Below are positions 45,641 to 56,521 of a stretch of 64,000 nt of DNA, one piece after another (within the stretch, counting starts at the first letter, position 1; every line of letters begins with the position of its first letter). The stretch covers positions 14,541,076 to 14,605,075 of the forward strand of contig JABAKD010000030.1 of assembly GCA_012845835.1 (NCBI GenBank). Direction: 5' to 3'. The translations under genes and the position numbers were made by a program. Source of the DNA: Undaria pinnatifida (lineage: Eukaryota; Sar; Phaeophyceae; Laminariales; Alariaceae). Below the pieces are notes generated by a model, which made no database searches, was not told the DNA's origin, and saw only the letters and a list, made by a program, of their open reading frames with translations.

Positions 45641-46088
45641 GCCCGTCGCTCTTCTTGGTCCGTCCCCTACCTGGTCGTGAACGCGTACTGCAGGGGGTAA
45701 GAGACACAACAAGCGAGAATTGGCGACGATTATGGATTTTGGATTCCTGGGCAAATATTTTTCCGAGGACCGATCAACGCGTGGCATGCTAATCGATGGT
45801 ACAGCAGCAATGTACAGTAATAGGGATCATCTTGACAACATGTCGTGTGCGCCAGCAATCAATTATACTGCAGTAAATAATCTATAGTAATAATCGACGA
45901 TATATACCTGGTACGCTGTTGTCAAATTCCGAGCTTAAGAGCAGCAGTAACTAATGTTTACCGAAACCACAGGCAACACCTCTCTGGGTAACGCGCCGTA
46001 AACCATCGGAATAGCATACCTGGTATACAATTTCGAGGGAGTGTAATCTCTATGCAACTATCATATATTTTTTCAATCTATTGGCAGC
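45641..46088 (+). repeat. alpha-module spacer with R13
   Basis: Collinear with 37561-38000. R13 unit at about 45815-45900; TACCTGGTA motifs at 45905-45913 and 46017-46025. Confidence 0.65.
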
Positions 46089-46420
46089 CGGTCGCCCCGG
46101 TGGTGTAGTGTCTACCCTCGAATACTACTAGCGTTGGTTCTTGAGTTCGATTCCTACCGCGATAATACTTGACGTTAATTGCAAAAATGCGAAAACAAGA
46201 AAGGGACCAACTGCTGAGGGCACCTAGCAGCGTGGGTAGGTACAATTCGACGCAAGTCGACGAGGGAAGAAAATGTTCACTTCTTCTCGCGAAAAAAATG
46301 AAGGCACGTACCGTAGTGGGAAGGGGGGAGGAGGGCCCGCTATGTGACTCCGGATCTGAGTTACTACTGGGAGGGAGCGCGAGATAGTGCGAGGATAAGT
46401 GGGATGAATAAACATATATA
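46089..46420 (+). mobile_element. SINE2, alpha-2 copy
   Basis: Head GCCGGTCGCCCCGGTGG, A-box-like TGGTGTAGTGTCTACC, B box GAGTTCGATTCCTACC at about 46143, then the family body and an A-rich end. Confidence 0.75.
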
Positions 46421-46740
46421 TTGCAAAGGTATAAACATAGCATCCCTACCCTATTCGGAGAATTTTAAGTTTTTATTTATTTGTCCATTCTTCTCTACGC
46501 AAAGATTAGTTACAAATTACTTTTTTTTTTGTGCAGTTGTACATCCTGAAGAAGGTACTAGAATGTCTGCGCCTGCATTTTTTCGAAGTTAGATTTCCGT
46601 CGGGAAGATGATCATAACTGAAGACCTTCCGCTATGCGCACATTCCGAAATGAAAAAATGCTTAGCATTGACCTTCCGCTACGCGCATAGTCCGAAATGA
46701 ACAAATACTAAATATTATTTGTCTCTTCGTAGAAAATACA
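46421..46740 (+). repeat. alpha-module downstream segment
   Basis: Collinear with 38341-38640. GACCTTCCGCTAYGCGCA is duplicated here (about 46622 and 46669). Confidence 0.6.
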
Positions 46741-47140
46741 CACGGCACTGTTAGCAGTCGTCATGATAGAGACACGCCGCATTTATTTATTGAGGGGACG
46801 CGTCCGGTTTTGGAAACGTGAAAGCACGCGCGAAGCAAAGACAACAGATACACATATGCCGCGTTCCCGAGTAAAAACAAAGAAGCGCTACGCCAACCTC
46901 CCGCACCAGCAAAGCCACCCCCGCATCTACCTTAGACAACGCCGCCGCACCGAAAACACCGTTTTCCTCTTCTTCGTTTTCCTCTTCGCCCGTGACCACG
47001 CAGAGCAATGCGACAGCCTTCAGGCAAAGCTCTTCTTTCAAAACCTTGCCGGCTGACATGGCCCCATGTCGACGCTTAATGCAAACGGACTTTGCATCCG
47101 GTCGTCTTCGACCCTTCATTGCCACTGAGACAGCAGTGCA
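46741..47140 (-). repeat. T segment of alpha 2, MITE-free
   Basis: Matches 38641-39300 without the MITE, so position 46917 is the empty site. The minus-strand reading with EELCLKAVALLCVV and the acidic run lies at about 46970-47050. Confidence 0.5.
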
Positions 47141-47149
47141 GTTTAATTG

Positions 47150-47500
47150 GTGCCAAGTCCTCTTCCGTTTCGGCTGGAGGCGAAGCAGATTCTAAATACT
47201 CTTTTCGATGTTTCTGTTTGATATACGCCAACTTTTACCTGACGGCGCATTTAGCAACAGCGGTGTGAATCGCCTATGCTTGCATTCTTCGTTTTATATG
47301 ACGCTTTTTTTCCGTCAAATTATGACCTTTCGAATCTCATGTTCGTATTAGACTCCTGGCATTACTTTAAACTCCAATGTAGAATCGGACAGCTACAACT
47401 TCCTTCGTCGAAGTGCTGCCCTACCCTACCCGAATCATGTGCGCCGGCGATGCCGACGCACATGCGGAGCTCTTGTACACATAGTAATAAACTTTCCACG
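47150..47500 (+). repeat. R6' repeat, last of the array
   Basis: Same as 40650-40985. No R3 follows; R10 does. Confidence 0.65.
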
Positions 47501-47700
47501 CAGCAGTCAGAATTTGACCTCCTTAAAAACGGTTTTACATTCTCTGCGTGCATAAATTGGTTAGCATCATTCTGTTGACCCTGGTACAAGCTTTTGTTGT
47601 GCTAAGCGGAGTCTGAGCGACTTTCTTTATGCTTGGAGTAGGATGGCTCACGGGGAGATTGCTCCCGGTACCCGACGAGGGACCATCAGGCGGAGCGTAA
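47501..47700 (+). repeat. R10 dispersed repeat
   Basis: TTGACCTCCTTAAAAACGG and ATCATTCTGTTGACCCTGG match 3085-3160. The 47640-47695 part (GTAGGATGGCTCACGGGGAG) recurs inverted at 51288-51350. Confidence 0.6.
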
Positions 47701-48484
47701 AGTATGATATATGGGTATATTAACTGGTACTTGATGGTTGCATTTGCAGAAGGCTGACGACGCATTTTCGTAACCCACCCTCTACTGGTTAATATTACTG
47801 TGCGGGTATGCATTCTTTCCATATTGAATTTCTCTAAAATGTGGATAATTCTGGGATTGGGGGACGGCAACGTTTTGGTGCACTACCCAGCGTCAGCCCT
47901 GCGTAATCAGTCTACTATGTATGGCATGCTTCAAACAGCCCATTAGTGAGATCCAGCTGAGCCAAATCGTTTAGTTTATGTTCTTCAAGCCAAATCGATG
48001 CGGTCGATCCTAATCTACTCAGCGATTTCCGTTTAATTAACCGTGGACGACACGTCCGTCCAAAGTTGCGGCGCTGAGTATTGACTACTACTGGAAGGAT
48101 CTGGGAGTGCAAGCCAGTATGCTTTGATGCTTGTGTATGATTATCCATCTTATTGTTTTGAGCTCATCATGACGGTTTCCATTAGAAAGGCTGAGTATTG
48201 GTTACTACCGGGATGATGTTGAAGACGATACCCTTATACTTTGTTTGAATTTGAAGATTCAGCTTTTGAGGTTGCATTGCTAGTCTATCTAGATGGAATG
48301 AACACTATAATGACAGTTGTCACGAGCAGGGGGAATGTAGGATTCACTGTGTGCTCGTATCAGTGTCTGGTGTCTGATGTCTGATGTCTGATGTGTATGT
48401 GGCTGCATATAATCTACGGAGATGGTAGTAATCTACAAATATAGAATATAACTATTGATATGATTGGCGGTCCCAATTTTTCAT
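47701..48484. other. spacer with a GTCTGAT microsatellite
   Basis: 48362-48392 holds about four units of GTCTGAT or GTCTGGT. Otherwise unrecognised. Confidence 0.4.
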
Positions 48485-48865
48485 ATATGCAAGGGCTCCG
48501 CATGGGTGCCGCTTCGGGTAGGGCAGGGCAGCACTTCAAATTGTTCGATTCAATACTTGGTAGAGTAAAAAAAGTCACCACACGCAATCATAGTCTGCAG
48601 TACAGTATGCAAGGCAATGCCAAGAGTTCGATATAGACTGACAATCATAACAATGTACTACAATTAATAGCTACATTTTTTTAAGTGAATCCGATTCCGA
48701 GCTTCATCCTTCAAATTTCGATCGGACAAATCCGAGCACACGCCGACTGACCCTTTAGTCTGGCAACGAAACGTTTCGCGTGTGTCGCTTATGATAATTT
48801 TACTCAACCAAGCATCCGGGGCGAGTAAGGTGACTGACCATGTCCGCTGCGTGTGATTAGAAAAG
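48485..48865 (-). repeat. R5-R6 repeats, inverted copy
   Basis: Reverse complement of the end of R5 and R6 (compare 44080-44480). Read on the minus strand: CAGTCACCTTACTCGCCCC, GGAATCGGATTCACTT, TATCGAACTCTTGGCATTGC, CTGCCCTACCCGAAGCGGC. Confidence 0.7.
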
Positions 48866-48974
48866 TTGTACATGGACCAATTGCATGATACAACAGCAGT
48901 CAGTCCAGATCGAGTCGATCGATGCAACTTGTTTGGGTATCGTGTTATTCCAGCAGCAGTAATACACTTCAATT

Positions 48975-49336
48975 CTTTTCTTTTTCCAATCCCACTTAGT
49001 GTGATTCTCGCATTACTCTCGCCCTCCCAGTAGTATACCTTTGATCCAGGGTCATATAACGGGCTCCCCTCCCCTATCCCCACTACGGTACCTGCCCTAA
49101 TTTTTATCGCGAGAAGAATTTAACATATAAGTCCCTCGTCGATTGGCGTCGATTTGTACCTACCCACGCTGCTGCTAGGCGATTTCAGCAGCTAGTTGAT
49201 TCTTTTTTCTCGTTTTTTTTCAAATAAATAAAGTCAACAAGGCTCACAACGGTGGTTATTTACCTCAAGGACCAACGCTAGTAATAATAGCATAAGTATT
49301 TGAGTGTGACCCCACTAGACCACCGGGGCAACCGGC
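48975..49336 (-). mobile_element. SINE2, minus-strand full copy
   Basis: Head CCGGTTGCCCCGGTGGTC at 49336 downward with the A-box-like GGTGGTCTAGTGGGGTCAC. The B box is broken by an insertion-like TAAATAACC. The body runs to an A/G-rich end at about 48975. It stands head to head with SINE1 at 49352. Confidence 0.7.
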
Positions 49337-49351
49337 TCTATATCACTCACT

Positions 49352-49652
49352 GCCCCGGTGGCGTATCAGGTTATATCCTCGAGCCTGGTATAGGTCAGCT
49401 TCGTGAGTTCGAATCCCTCCGAGTGCGTACTCGTACGAATTTGTAGTCTTGGGCACTGATTGACTTGCGGAGAGCGCGAGAGCGTGAGTTAGCAACACTC
49501 GACAAAAAATCGACGATCAGTGGGTGCTGAACTCTATGCGCAAACAACATGAAGGCAAAAACCGGGGGGGGGGAAGGGAAGGACGACACCTGTTACCACG
49601 GCTTGTATGTCCAGAAGCTGGAAAGCAGAAGTGTGCCATAACAAAAAAAAAT
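49352..49652 (+). mobile_element. SINE1, plus-strand full copy
   Basis: GCCCCGGTGGCGTATCAGG, B box GAGTTCGAATCCCTCC at about 49406-49421, body, CACGGCTTGTATGTCCAG and a terminal A run at 49643-49651. It lies where the R8-SINE2 junctions at 33965 and 42040 have nothing, which supports a real insertion. Confidence 0.75.
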
Positions 49653-50008
49653 AACAACACTAGAAGAGATGATCAATCAGCAATCAGAAGCAATAGGGAG
49701 CACGTCAAGTACGAAGCACCACGAACTTATTCGTCAGTTACGTACCAACGTAACACGACCGCTTGCACTTGACCCGTGAACGACCGCAGCAACGGAGTCA
49801 GGGACCACAGCAACAACAAAGCACGCCATCCTGCTGCCTACTTACCACCACCTTCGAGTGGCGCAGCTTAACAACAGGAGGAACTTGTATAATACAACCC
49901 TCGAGGCCCCGGGGACGCAGCCACTCGCAATGCTGCAGTGTGGCTTTTCCTGGCGCCGCAGTAATCGTAATCACTACTACCTCCTCCTTGTTTAGTCATG
50001 CGTGCGCT
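49653..50008 (-). repeat. R8 repeat, inverted
   Basis: Reverse complement of the R8 core (compare 41430-42000): GATGATCAATCAGCAATCAG, GACCGCTTGCACTTGA, GGGACGCAGCCACTCG. Confidence 0.65.
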
Positions 50009-50158
50009 TCAGCAGGTAGTTGATCATTTTTTCCCCATTTTTTCGCAAAAAAAAAAAAAGCCAACAAAGCTCACAACGGTGGTTATTTAACTCAAGGACC
50101 AACGCTATTATTAATAGTAGTAATATTCGGGTGTGACCCCACTAAAACACCGGGGCGA
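50008..50158 (-). mobile_element. SINE2, truncated minus-strand copy
   Basis: Only the head and first about 130 bp are present, ending abruptly in the R8 sequence. It faces the SINE1 at 50179. Confidence 0.65.
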
Positions 50159-50178
50159 CCAGCTCTATATCACTCACT

Positions 50179-50356
50179 GCCCCAGTGGCGTATCAGGTTA
50201 TATTCTCGAGCCTGGTATAGGTATAGATCAGCTTTGTGAGTTCGGATCCCCCCGAGTGCGTACTCGTATAATTTTCGTTTTGTTGTGCGCTAATTGACTT
50301 GCGGATGTCGCGAGAGCGTGAGTTAGCAACACTCGATGAAATATCGACGATCAGTG
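50179..50356 (+). mobile_element. SINE1, truncated plus-strand copy
   Basis: Head through GCGAGAGCGTGAGTTAGCAA and TCGACGATCAGTG, then lost. Its junction with SINE2 (CTATATCACTCACTGCCCC) is identical to that at 49340-49356. Confidence 0.65.
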
Positions 50357-50384
50357 TAACTGGTATTATAACACGCGCTCGAGC

Positions 50385-51110
50385 CCTGCAGACGTCAAGC
50401 AAACAAACGCTCGAGAGAATACCACCGCAAAATTCAAAAGTTTAGTAACTATCTACCGTTTGGAAATGATGCCAGTTTTGGAAATTATCCGGAGGCTGAG
50501 GACGTTAAGATACAACCGAAGTCGCAAGATTACCTCCTCAAAAAACAATATTTTTGCAACTTCTCCCTTGTCTCGCTTAGCATCCATCCGCGTTCACGTC
50601 AAGGTGCCCAACGGATAAAAAAGGGCGAGGGGCGTTGGAGCCGCCCCCTGAAGACTTTTTCCCGCTGGAACCGCCCCCCGAAGACTTTTTACGTGTTTCA
50701 TTCGTTCAAGCCCTGCAGATGTCAAGCAAAACAAACAAACGCTGAAGTGTCAAGCAAAACAAACGCTCAAGAGTATGCCACCGAAAAATTCAAAACATTA
50801 CAATAGCAACCAACAACCGTTTGGAAATGATGCCAATTTTGCAAATCATCCAGGCGCTGCAGATATGAAGATTCAACCAAAATCTCCGAAACTCCTCCTC
50901 GACATGCGGTATTTTCGCAACTTCTTGCTTGTCTCGCTCGGCATCAATCCGTGTTCACGTCGATGTGTGGAACGGACACGGCAGGGCGAGGGGCGTTGGA
51001 GCCGCCCCTCGAAGCCGGCGTTCGAACGAAGCTATTTGACCGAGAATTCCAGTTCCGCGAATCGCATACTTAGGCCGAGACGAAAAAAACTCCTGACCGA
51101 ATCCCTAAAA
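50385..51110 (-). repeat. R3 repeats, inverted tandem pair
   Basis: Two inverted R3 copies, each with about 130 bp of flank: 50385-50665 (truncated) and 50704-51110 (complete). Each starts with GCCCTGCAGAYGTCAAGCAA on the plus strand. A short internal repeat, GCCGCCCCCTGAAGACTTTTT and a second version of it, separates them. Confidence 0.7.
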
Positions 51111-51584
51111 CAAAGAATGAATTTATATATATATATGTATGTTCGAGATGAGCCTCCTTCGGTTCAATGCACTAGTTGTGTCATCGTTCAGTGGCAAACT
51201 TCATGTGTGCGTGTCTACGTCTATCTCCTGGTCTACTTTGTTTGGTGAACGATAATAAATGTATGTTTTTACCTATCTCTTCTCCCTTGGCTGATGGTCC
51301 CTCGTCGGGTACCGAGAGCACTCTCCCCGTGAACCATCCTACGCGAGGCAGATAGTCGATCAGCGTCGCCGGCCTTTATTAACGACAACAACACACAGCT
51401 TGCAAAGATGAGAGTCGACAAAATCTTCGATCGCAGCTTAGCTGTATGTCTCTAGTTTACCAGGGGGGCCCGAAGAAAAAAATCGGACACCTAACAACGT
51501 CAACATATTCAACTTCGAGCCTCCCGACAGGGAGGGGGGGGTACCTGACACCGTCCCCTCCCTTAAACGGCATACACATCGTAA
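51111..51584. other. spacer with R10 fragments
   Basis: 51288-51350 is an inverted match to 47640-47695. 51385-51450 matches R10 at 3250-3320 (CAGCTTGCAAAGATGAG, CTTCGATCGCAGC). No coding. Confidence 0.45.
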
Positions 51585-51775
51585 ATAAAATCGAACGCAC
51601 ATACGAAATCCTACATGAAACCGAACACACACTAGGTCCTATATAAAATCGAACAAACACTAAATTCTATACCAAAACCGAACACACACTAAAGTCTATA
51701 TAAAACCGAACACACACATTAAATGCTATACAAAATCGAACACACTCTGAATCTTATATAAAACCGAACATAAGG
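51585..51775. repeat. about 36-bp AAACCGAACACACACTAA minisatellite
   Basis: Five to six imperfect units of ATAAAAYCGAACACACACT followed by a TAT-rich spacer. Confidence 0.8.
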
Positions 51776-52329
51776 GATGATAGAAAGCCGACCCCGCCCC
51801 CCCCCTCCCTGCTAGATACAAGGCCTTCCATAGAACGTACATGCTACAGGGAGGCGACCTATTATTATTGGTCACGGCTCCGTAGTGACGACGACCTCAG
51901 CCGCATTGGGAGGTACAAAGAAGCTATTATATGGGCTTGTTCCTAGATGGAGCAGAAGGCCCCAAAGAGCCGTGGGATCGGCAGGTTCATCGCGCGGCGC
52001 GCGGACAACTAACTGTTCGCTGTAGCTGCGGTAAAGCCTTGAAACGCTATATCCTATCTGGTACCTGTGGCATCCGGTATCAAACTTGTACCTGTGGCAT
52101 CTGGTACCATGTCGTACCACGAGGATACCACTAGCAGTATATCATAATCAGCCTTTTTCTGCGGCCGAGTTGTAGCACAGTCCTTGCTCGCACATGCGAA
52201 TCGTGGCATTACAGCATATAGATAGCAAAACGCTTCCCGCAGCTCCTACAACAACAGCAGCAAGCAGTCGAACACTGCGAGCCGTTGCTGTGTGTGTTAT
52301 AACGTTGCCGCTGGGGCGACTGGGATGCT
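51776..52329. other. unassigned spacer
   Basis: Contains a twofold GTACCTGTGGCATCYGGTA repeat at about 52062-52106. Otherwise unrecognised. Confidence 0.35.
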
Positions 52330-52478
52330 GCCATATTTTGACGAGGCAGCTACCGTAAAACACGGAAGAAAGCACACCCCGGTTTGATAACAGTTTAGCG
52401 TTTAAAAATATTATCACCGGGTGTGCTGTTGTAGGGGGTATGGTATCTAATGTATCCCCGGTGATAGCAACCATGCAC
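52330..52478 (-). repeat. R11 repeat, left part split by element A
   Basis: Reverse complement of 32517-32640. It stops at CAACCATGCAC, and the remainder resumes at 62992 after the copia insertion. Confidence 0.85.
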
Positions 52479-52908
52479 TGTTCGATATAGCTTGTCTCAA
52501 AAACAAAGTAGGAACAACGATGGTCACGAAGAATCGTCCGACGGGGTATTGTCGGATTACCCGACGGTGTATTGCGGAATACTATAGCATGGGAAGGACA
52601 CGTGGAATAGTCCTGAAGGTCCTTGTAGACTCTTCCTGGAACCAATCTAGGAACACGTGGCAATATGAGAATGTAGTACCTGAAGTATTCGGGAATTTGG
52701 GGGCTTTGAGAATATTGCCTGGTGTGGAGCGAGATGGCTCCGCTCACTCGCCTCACTCCATCTCTATCCCTCTTATCAGCATCCGGGACCAGCTAATAAA
52801 GACATCTATATACCATCTTCTTCACACTGTGTGTTGCAGTGAAGCTCGCGGCCTGAGACTGGGCTGCTGGGAGCGCATTATTCTTCGCATAACCGATTTG
52901 TTCCAACA
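52479..52908 (+). repeat. 5' LTR of element A
   Basis: Begins TGTTCGATATAG and ends CCAACA (TG...CA). Differs from the 3' LTR (62564-62991) at about 18-20 of 428 positions by eye. Confidence 0.92.
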
Positions 52909-52941
52909 CGTTAACGGGAGTTCTATATTTGAATCGGAACA

Positions 52942-53799
52942 ATGCCTGGAAGTGAGCATGACCAAGAGGAGGCCGGCTCACAAGAAGAAGTGATGGTCTT
53001 GCTGAGATCGTTAGTATTCCGACAAGATCGACTGGAAGAGCGGATGGCCAGCGACCGGGACCGTGGAGAGGCCCAGTCCAACCCTGGCAGGGAACGCCAA
53101 GATGGAGTCATGACCAGTGGGAACTTGCCAGCCCCTGGTGGTGTACACGTAGACGAGATTAGACATGACGAATTCATTGAGAGTTCAGGTGTAAATGTAG
53201 GCCCTCGTGAATTTAGTAGCATAAAGCAGGCAGTCCCCAAATTCAGTGGCAACCCTGAGGAATTCCCCGTATAGAGTAAGCGGTTCGAAGCGTTCGTATC
53301 AATGAGTGGGTGTTTGGGCTCTATGCTTACAGACATAGAGGTAGCTGTAGGTGACACAACCAAAGACACGCAATACTTTATTCCGCAAGGTTTGAGCCGT
53401 CCACACATCAAGAATGCGCGGGTTGCATGGATATGCCTGACTGAGAGCATGACTGACACTGACCTATTAGACAGAGTGTTTGCCAGGCAATCGCCAAGCG
53501 GTGCTTGGATAATGCTTCGGGATTGGTTTCTTCCGAAATCAGTTGCTACGCAGGTCAAATGGTCGGACGCGTTTGATGCAGTATAAACGGAGAAAGGTGA
53601 GGAGCCCATGAAATTCTTCAGTCGTGTAGACAAGATTGTTGGTACTCTTGCTTCGTTTGGTGTGCCAAAATCAGATGAAGATGTGAACCGCAAACTGGTA
53701 CGAGTACTTACAGCTGACAACGAAATTGAACAACGCACGCTCTTGTACCGCGACGAAATCACCCGAGCAGAGATAGCATTGTCAGACAGAGGCACCTGA
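52942..53799 (+). pseudogene. gag: element A Gag, with two in-frame stops
   Basis: Copia-type Gag would form the virus-like particle in the cytoplasm. It opens with MPGSEHDQEEAGSQEEVM. The capsid-like part has VPKFSGNPEEF, IKNARVAWICLTES, PSGAWIMLRDWFLP, and KFFSRVDKIVGTLASFG, where a Gag-typical helix set is expected. TAG at 53272-53274 and TAA at 53584-53586 interrupt one continuous frame. The frame then ends at TGA 53797, where a shift leads into the nucleocapsid part. The start chosen is the first ATG after the LTR. Confidence 0.75.
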
Positions 53800-53807
53800 G
53801 ATTTCCC

Positions 53808-54236
53808 GTGTCAAAGGGGAAGAACGTGGGTCAGGCACTGTTTTTGAATGGTGCTGCCCGAGGTGGCCGCAGAGGTGGGCGTGGAGGTAGCCGTGGAGGT
53901 GGTCGCGGATCCAACCGTAATAATATTAGGCCGCGAAACAAGGGATCAGCGAATGCTGATGCTAGCCAGGGTAGCGAAGATAGCAGCAGCCCCCCCACCC
54001 CCAAGCAGACCATTGCCCACTCATACTATAATAAGGTGAAGGGTAAGTGTATCCGTTGCTTGGAACCCGGGCTCATGTGGTACCTGTGCAAGGCTCGTGT
54101 CACCCCGGCTTCGGAGATGACGTCTGGCGCAGGTGCACAGGGACAGAACAACAGCGGTGAGACTGTGTGCGTCTTGCGAATGCTATGTTTAGCCGTAGTG
54201 ATGACTCGTGTGCTGAGGAACGTATTGAGAGCATGA
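53808..54236 (+). pseudogene. gag: element A nucleocapsid region with broken zinc knuckle
   Basis: A basic Gly/Arg repeat stretch (GGRRGGRGGSRGGGRGSNR) is followed by CIRCLEPGLMWYLC. That is a CX2CX4HX4C zinc knuckle in which the His position is Leu (CAC to CTC would explain it). The knuckle normally binds element RNA and here could not hold zinc. It is in another frame from the Gag part upstream. Confidence 0.7.
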
Positions 54237-54590
54237 CAGAGAGCTTAGCTGAGAAATGGATAGCAGACAGTGGTGCTTCATTTCACATGACTCATTCAGC
54301 TGACCTGTTGAGTGACGTACGATTGTGCGACGACAAGGTTAAGATCGGTGACAACCACCTGATCGACGTCGTGGGGTATGGCACGCTGACTGTAGTCTTC
54401 CCCGGAGATCTAACTGTTAAACTGTTGGATGTGGCCTACATGCCGGACTTGGCGTTCAATTTTTTTCGCTAATGGCCGCGCATAAGCAGGGAGTAGGGTC
54501 CATGACCGAGGATGAGGGCTTGTGCATCTCTCTTTTCGATGGGCGCTTGAGATTCGAGGGTGATGGATCTAGTTACTCCAACTTCGCTTG
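54237..54590 (+). pseudogene. element A protease
   Basis: An aspartic protease with the DSGAS active-site loop; Asp at 54266-54268 in EKWIADSGASFHMTHSAD. LIDVVGYGTLTVVF and LLDVAYMPDLAFNFF are typical of the rest of the copia protease. A T-run frameshift at about 54465 separates the following MAAHKQGVGS. It would process the polyprotein. Confidence 0.75.
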
Positions 54591-55472
54591 CAGGATAGAG
54601 CCAGGCAACGGCTATGTACCGTTCCCCTATTGACCCCCGACTCCTCTGAGAATCGTATGGAGACTGGTTGCGAGTTTCCCTTGGCGTTTCCCGTGCTTGC
54701 CCCCGGTAGCGCTGCTTCTGCTGAGACTGCTGTAGATATCAACAACTTCCACTGCGTGCATGGCCACTCTAACAAACTACTGCTGAAAGAGACCACAAAG
54801 GCACTTAGTGTAGAACTGTTAGGGACGCTAAGACCCTGTACTGGCTTTTCTATGGCGAAAGGTTACCGCAAACCAATCCTCAGCAGCACTAAGTCGCGCG
54901 CGCCAGAGAAGTTGGGACGGGTCTTTGTTGATATAAGTGGCCCTAAGAGAACCCCTTCTCTGTTGGGTACGAGATATGTCATGCTGGTGAAGGATGACTT
55001 CTCTCGCTACGCTTGGGTATATTTTCTGGAGCACAAATCGGATGCAGCAGACGCGTTCAGGAAGTTTTTGGCTAATGTGCGCGCCGACGGTGTCCCCTCG
55101 ACGGTTGATATTGTAGGGTCTGACAACGGTGGGGAATTCTATGGTGGGGAGTTTGGAGAGGTGTGCAAACAGTTTTTCATCAAGCAGGAATTCACCAACG
55201 CGGGCAGCCCAAAGCAGAACGGTGTTGTCGAGAGAGCGCTAGGCGTCATTCAAAACGCAGCGCTTGCTGCGTGCATCCAAGCTCCTATCATTTTCCCGCT
55301 CGTTCAACTACCGCCGACTGAATCCCTGTGGGCGGAAGTGGTGCACTGGTCTTGTGACGCCTTTGACCACAACCACTGCCGGATTGCCTTGTCAAAGAGG
55401 CGGGACCGGAACCAATGTCATACACTGCAGCTTGTACGTCGAAGCATTCGGACGTTTGGATGGACGCGATGA
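54588..55472 (+). pseudogene. element A integrase
   Basis: A DDE integrase that would insert the cDNA. The N-terminal zinc region reads FHCVHGHSNKLL and RPCTGFSMAKG; the second Cys of the expected CxxC pair is Phe. The catalytic core has Asp 54930-54932 (VFVDISGP), Asp 55122-55124 (GSDNGGEFYGG) and Glu 55230-55232 (NGVVERALG). The last two are separated by 35 residues (DD35E). The frame continues to 55472, but the copia C-terminal part is missing. At about 55400 the sequence jumps to the N-terminal part of RT. Confidence 0.85.
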
Positions 55473-56519
55473 GATCGGATTTTGATGGACTCGAAGCTGC
55501 TGGAACGCTTGTGGAGGTTTCTGCTTCCCGCGAGTGGCAACTTAGTAGAGTCAAAGTGGCTCTTGAAGTGGAAGAGCGACGCGCACGGCATGATTGATAG
55601 AGCTAAGGCACGGTTGGTAGCTAAGGGCTTTAGCCAGGTAGAGGGAGTGACTACTTCGAGACTTTTGCCCCCACTGCCTCAACCACGTCTAACAGACTCA
55701 TTGCAGCAATGGCGTGCAAGCTTGGTTGGGACTTGAGACAACTTGGATGTTGACCAGGCCTTTATTCAGGCAGGGTTGGATACCGATATTTTTTTGAGAC
55801 TTCCTCGCGGTTGTGGCGAGATATTGGGTAAGGTAGTCCTACTCAACAAAGCCCTTTACCGGCTGAAGCAAAGTGGCCGCTCATGGTGCAAGCTACTGTC
55901 GTCAACCTTAGTAGAGTGTGGGTTTGAGCAGTGCTTGGTAGACCCGTGCGTGTTTCGACTAATGTTGATTGACGCGGTTGTGGCGATGCTGGTGGTCCAC
56001 GTGGACGACATCAAGATCGCAGCGACCGAGGAGGTGACGGATTCGGTAGTATCTGATCTCAATGGGAGATTTCCTACAAAACATCTGGGCGAGGTTACGT
56101 GGTACATGAGTAGCGAGTACAGATGGAATCGTGAGATGGGAACCCTGGAGATTTCGCAGACTCAGTTTGTCCGAAACGTTGTCGACCGTTTCGGTATCAC
56201 CAAGACCAGCCCCATCCCCGCTTCACCGTCGTTGGACCTCAGGTACGTGAGTGGTGAGGAACCTAAGGTGAACGCGAATTTCCGTGAAATTGTGGGGAGT
56301 TTGATGTGGATTGTGAACCAGACGAGACGTGACATCTCCAACGCAGTACGAGCGATTGCGCGGTTCTCGCACGATCCTAAGGAAGTACACGCGAAGGCTG
56401 CTAGGAAGGTTCTCGAGTACTTGAGCGCTACAGCCCACTTGGGCCTGACTTTCAGGAAAGAGAGTAAGTTGGGGGATGTACAGTTGGAATACGACCTAGA
56501 GACGTACGTAGACGCAGAC
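55415..56519 (+). pseudogene. element A reverse transcriptase, interrupted
   Basis: Starts with HSDVWMDAMRSDFDGLEAAGT, then ARLVAKGFSQVEGV, with shifts around 55480 and 55590 and a TGA at about 55736. The largest open part starts at 55743. Motif A is DVDQAFIQA (Asp 55746-55748), then LNKALYRLKQSGRSW. Motif C is VVHVDDIKIA with Asp-Asp at 56004-56009. VGSLMWIVNQTRRDISNAVR follows, then ETYVDADH at the RNase H border, where element B is inserted. Catalytic Asp residues are intact, but the protein cannot be made whole. Confidence 0.85.
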
Positions 56520-56521
56520 CA

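Noticed and set aside
50775-51248. 157-codon plus-strand frame
   Set aside because: It runs antisense through an R3 repeat and is not open in the other R3 copies.
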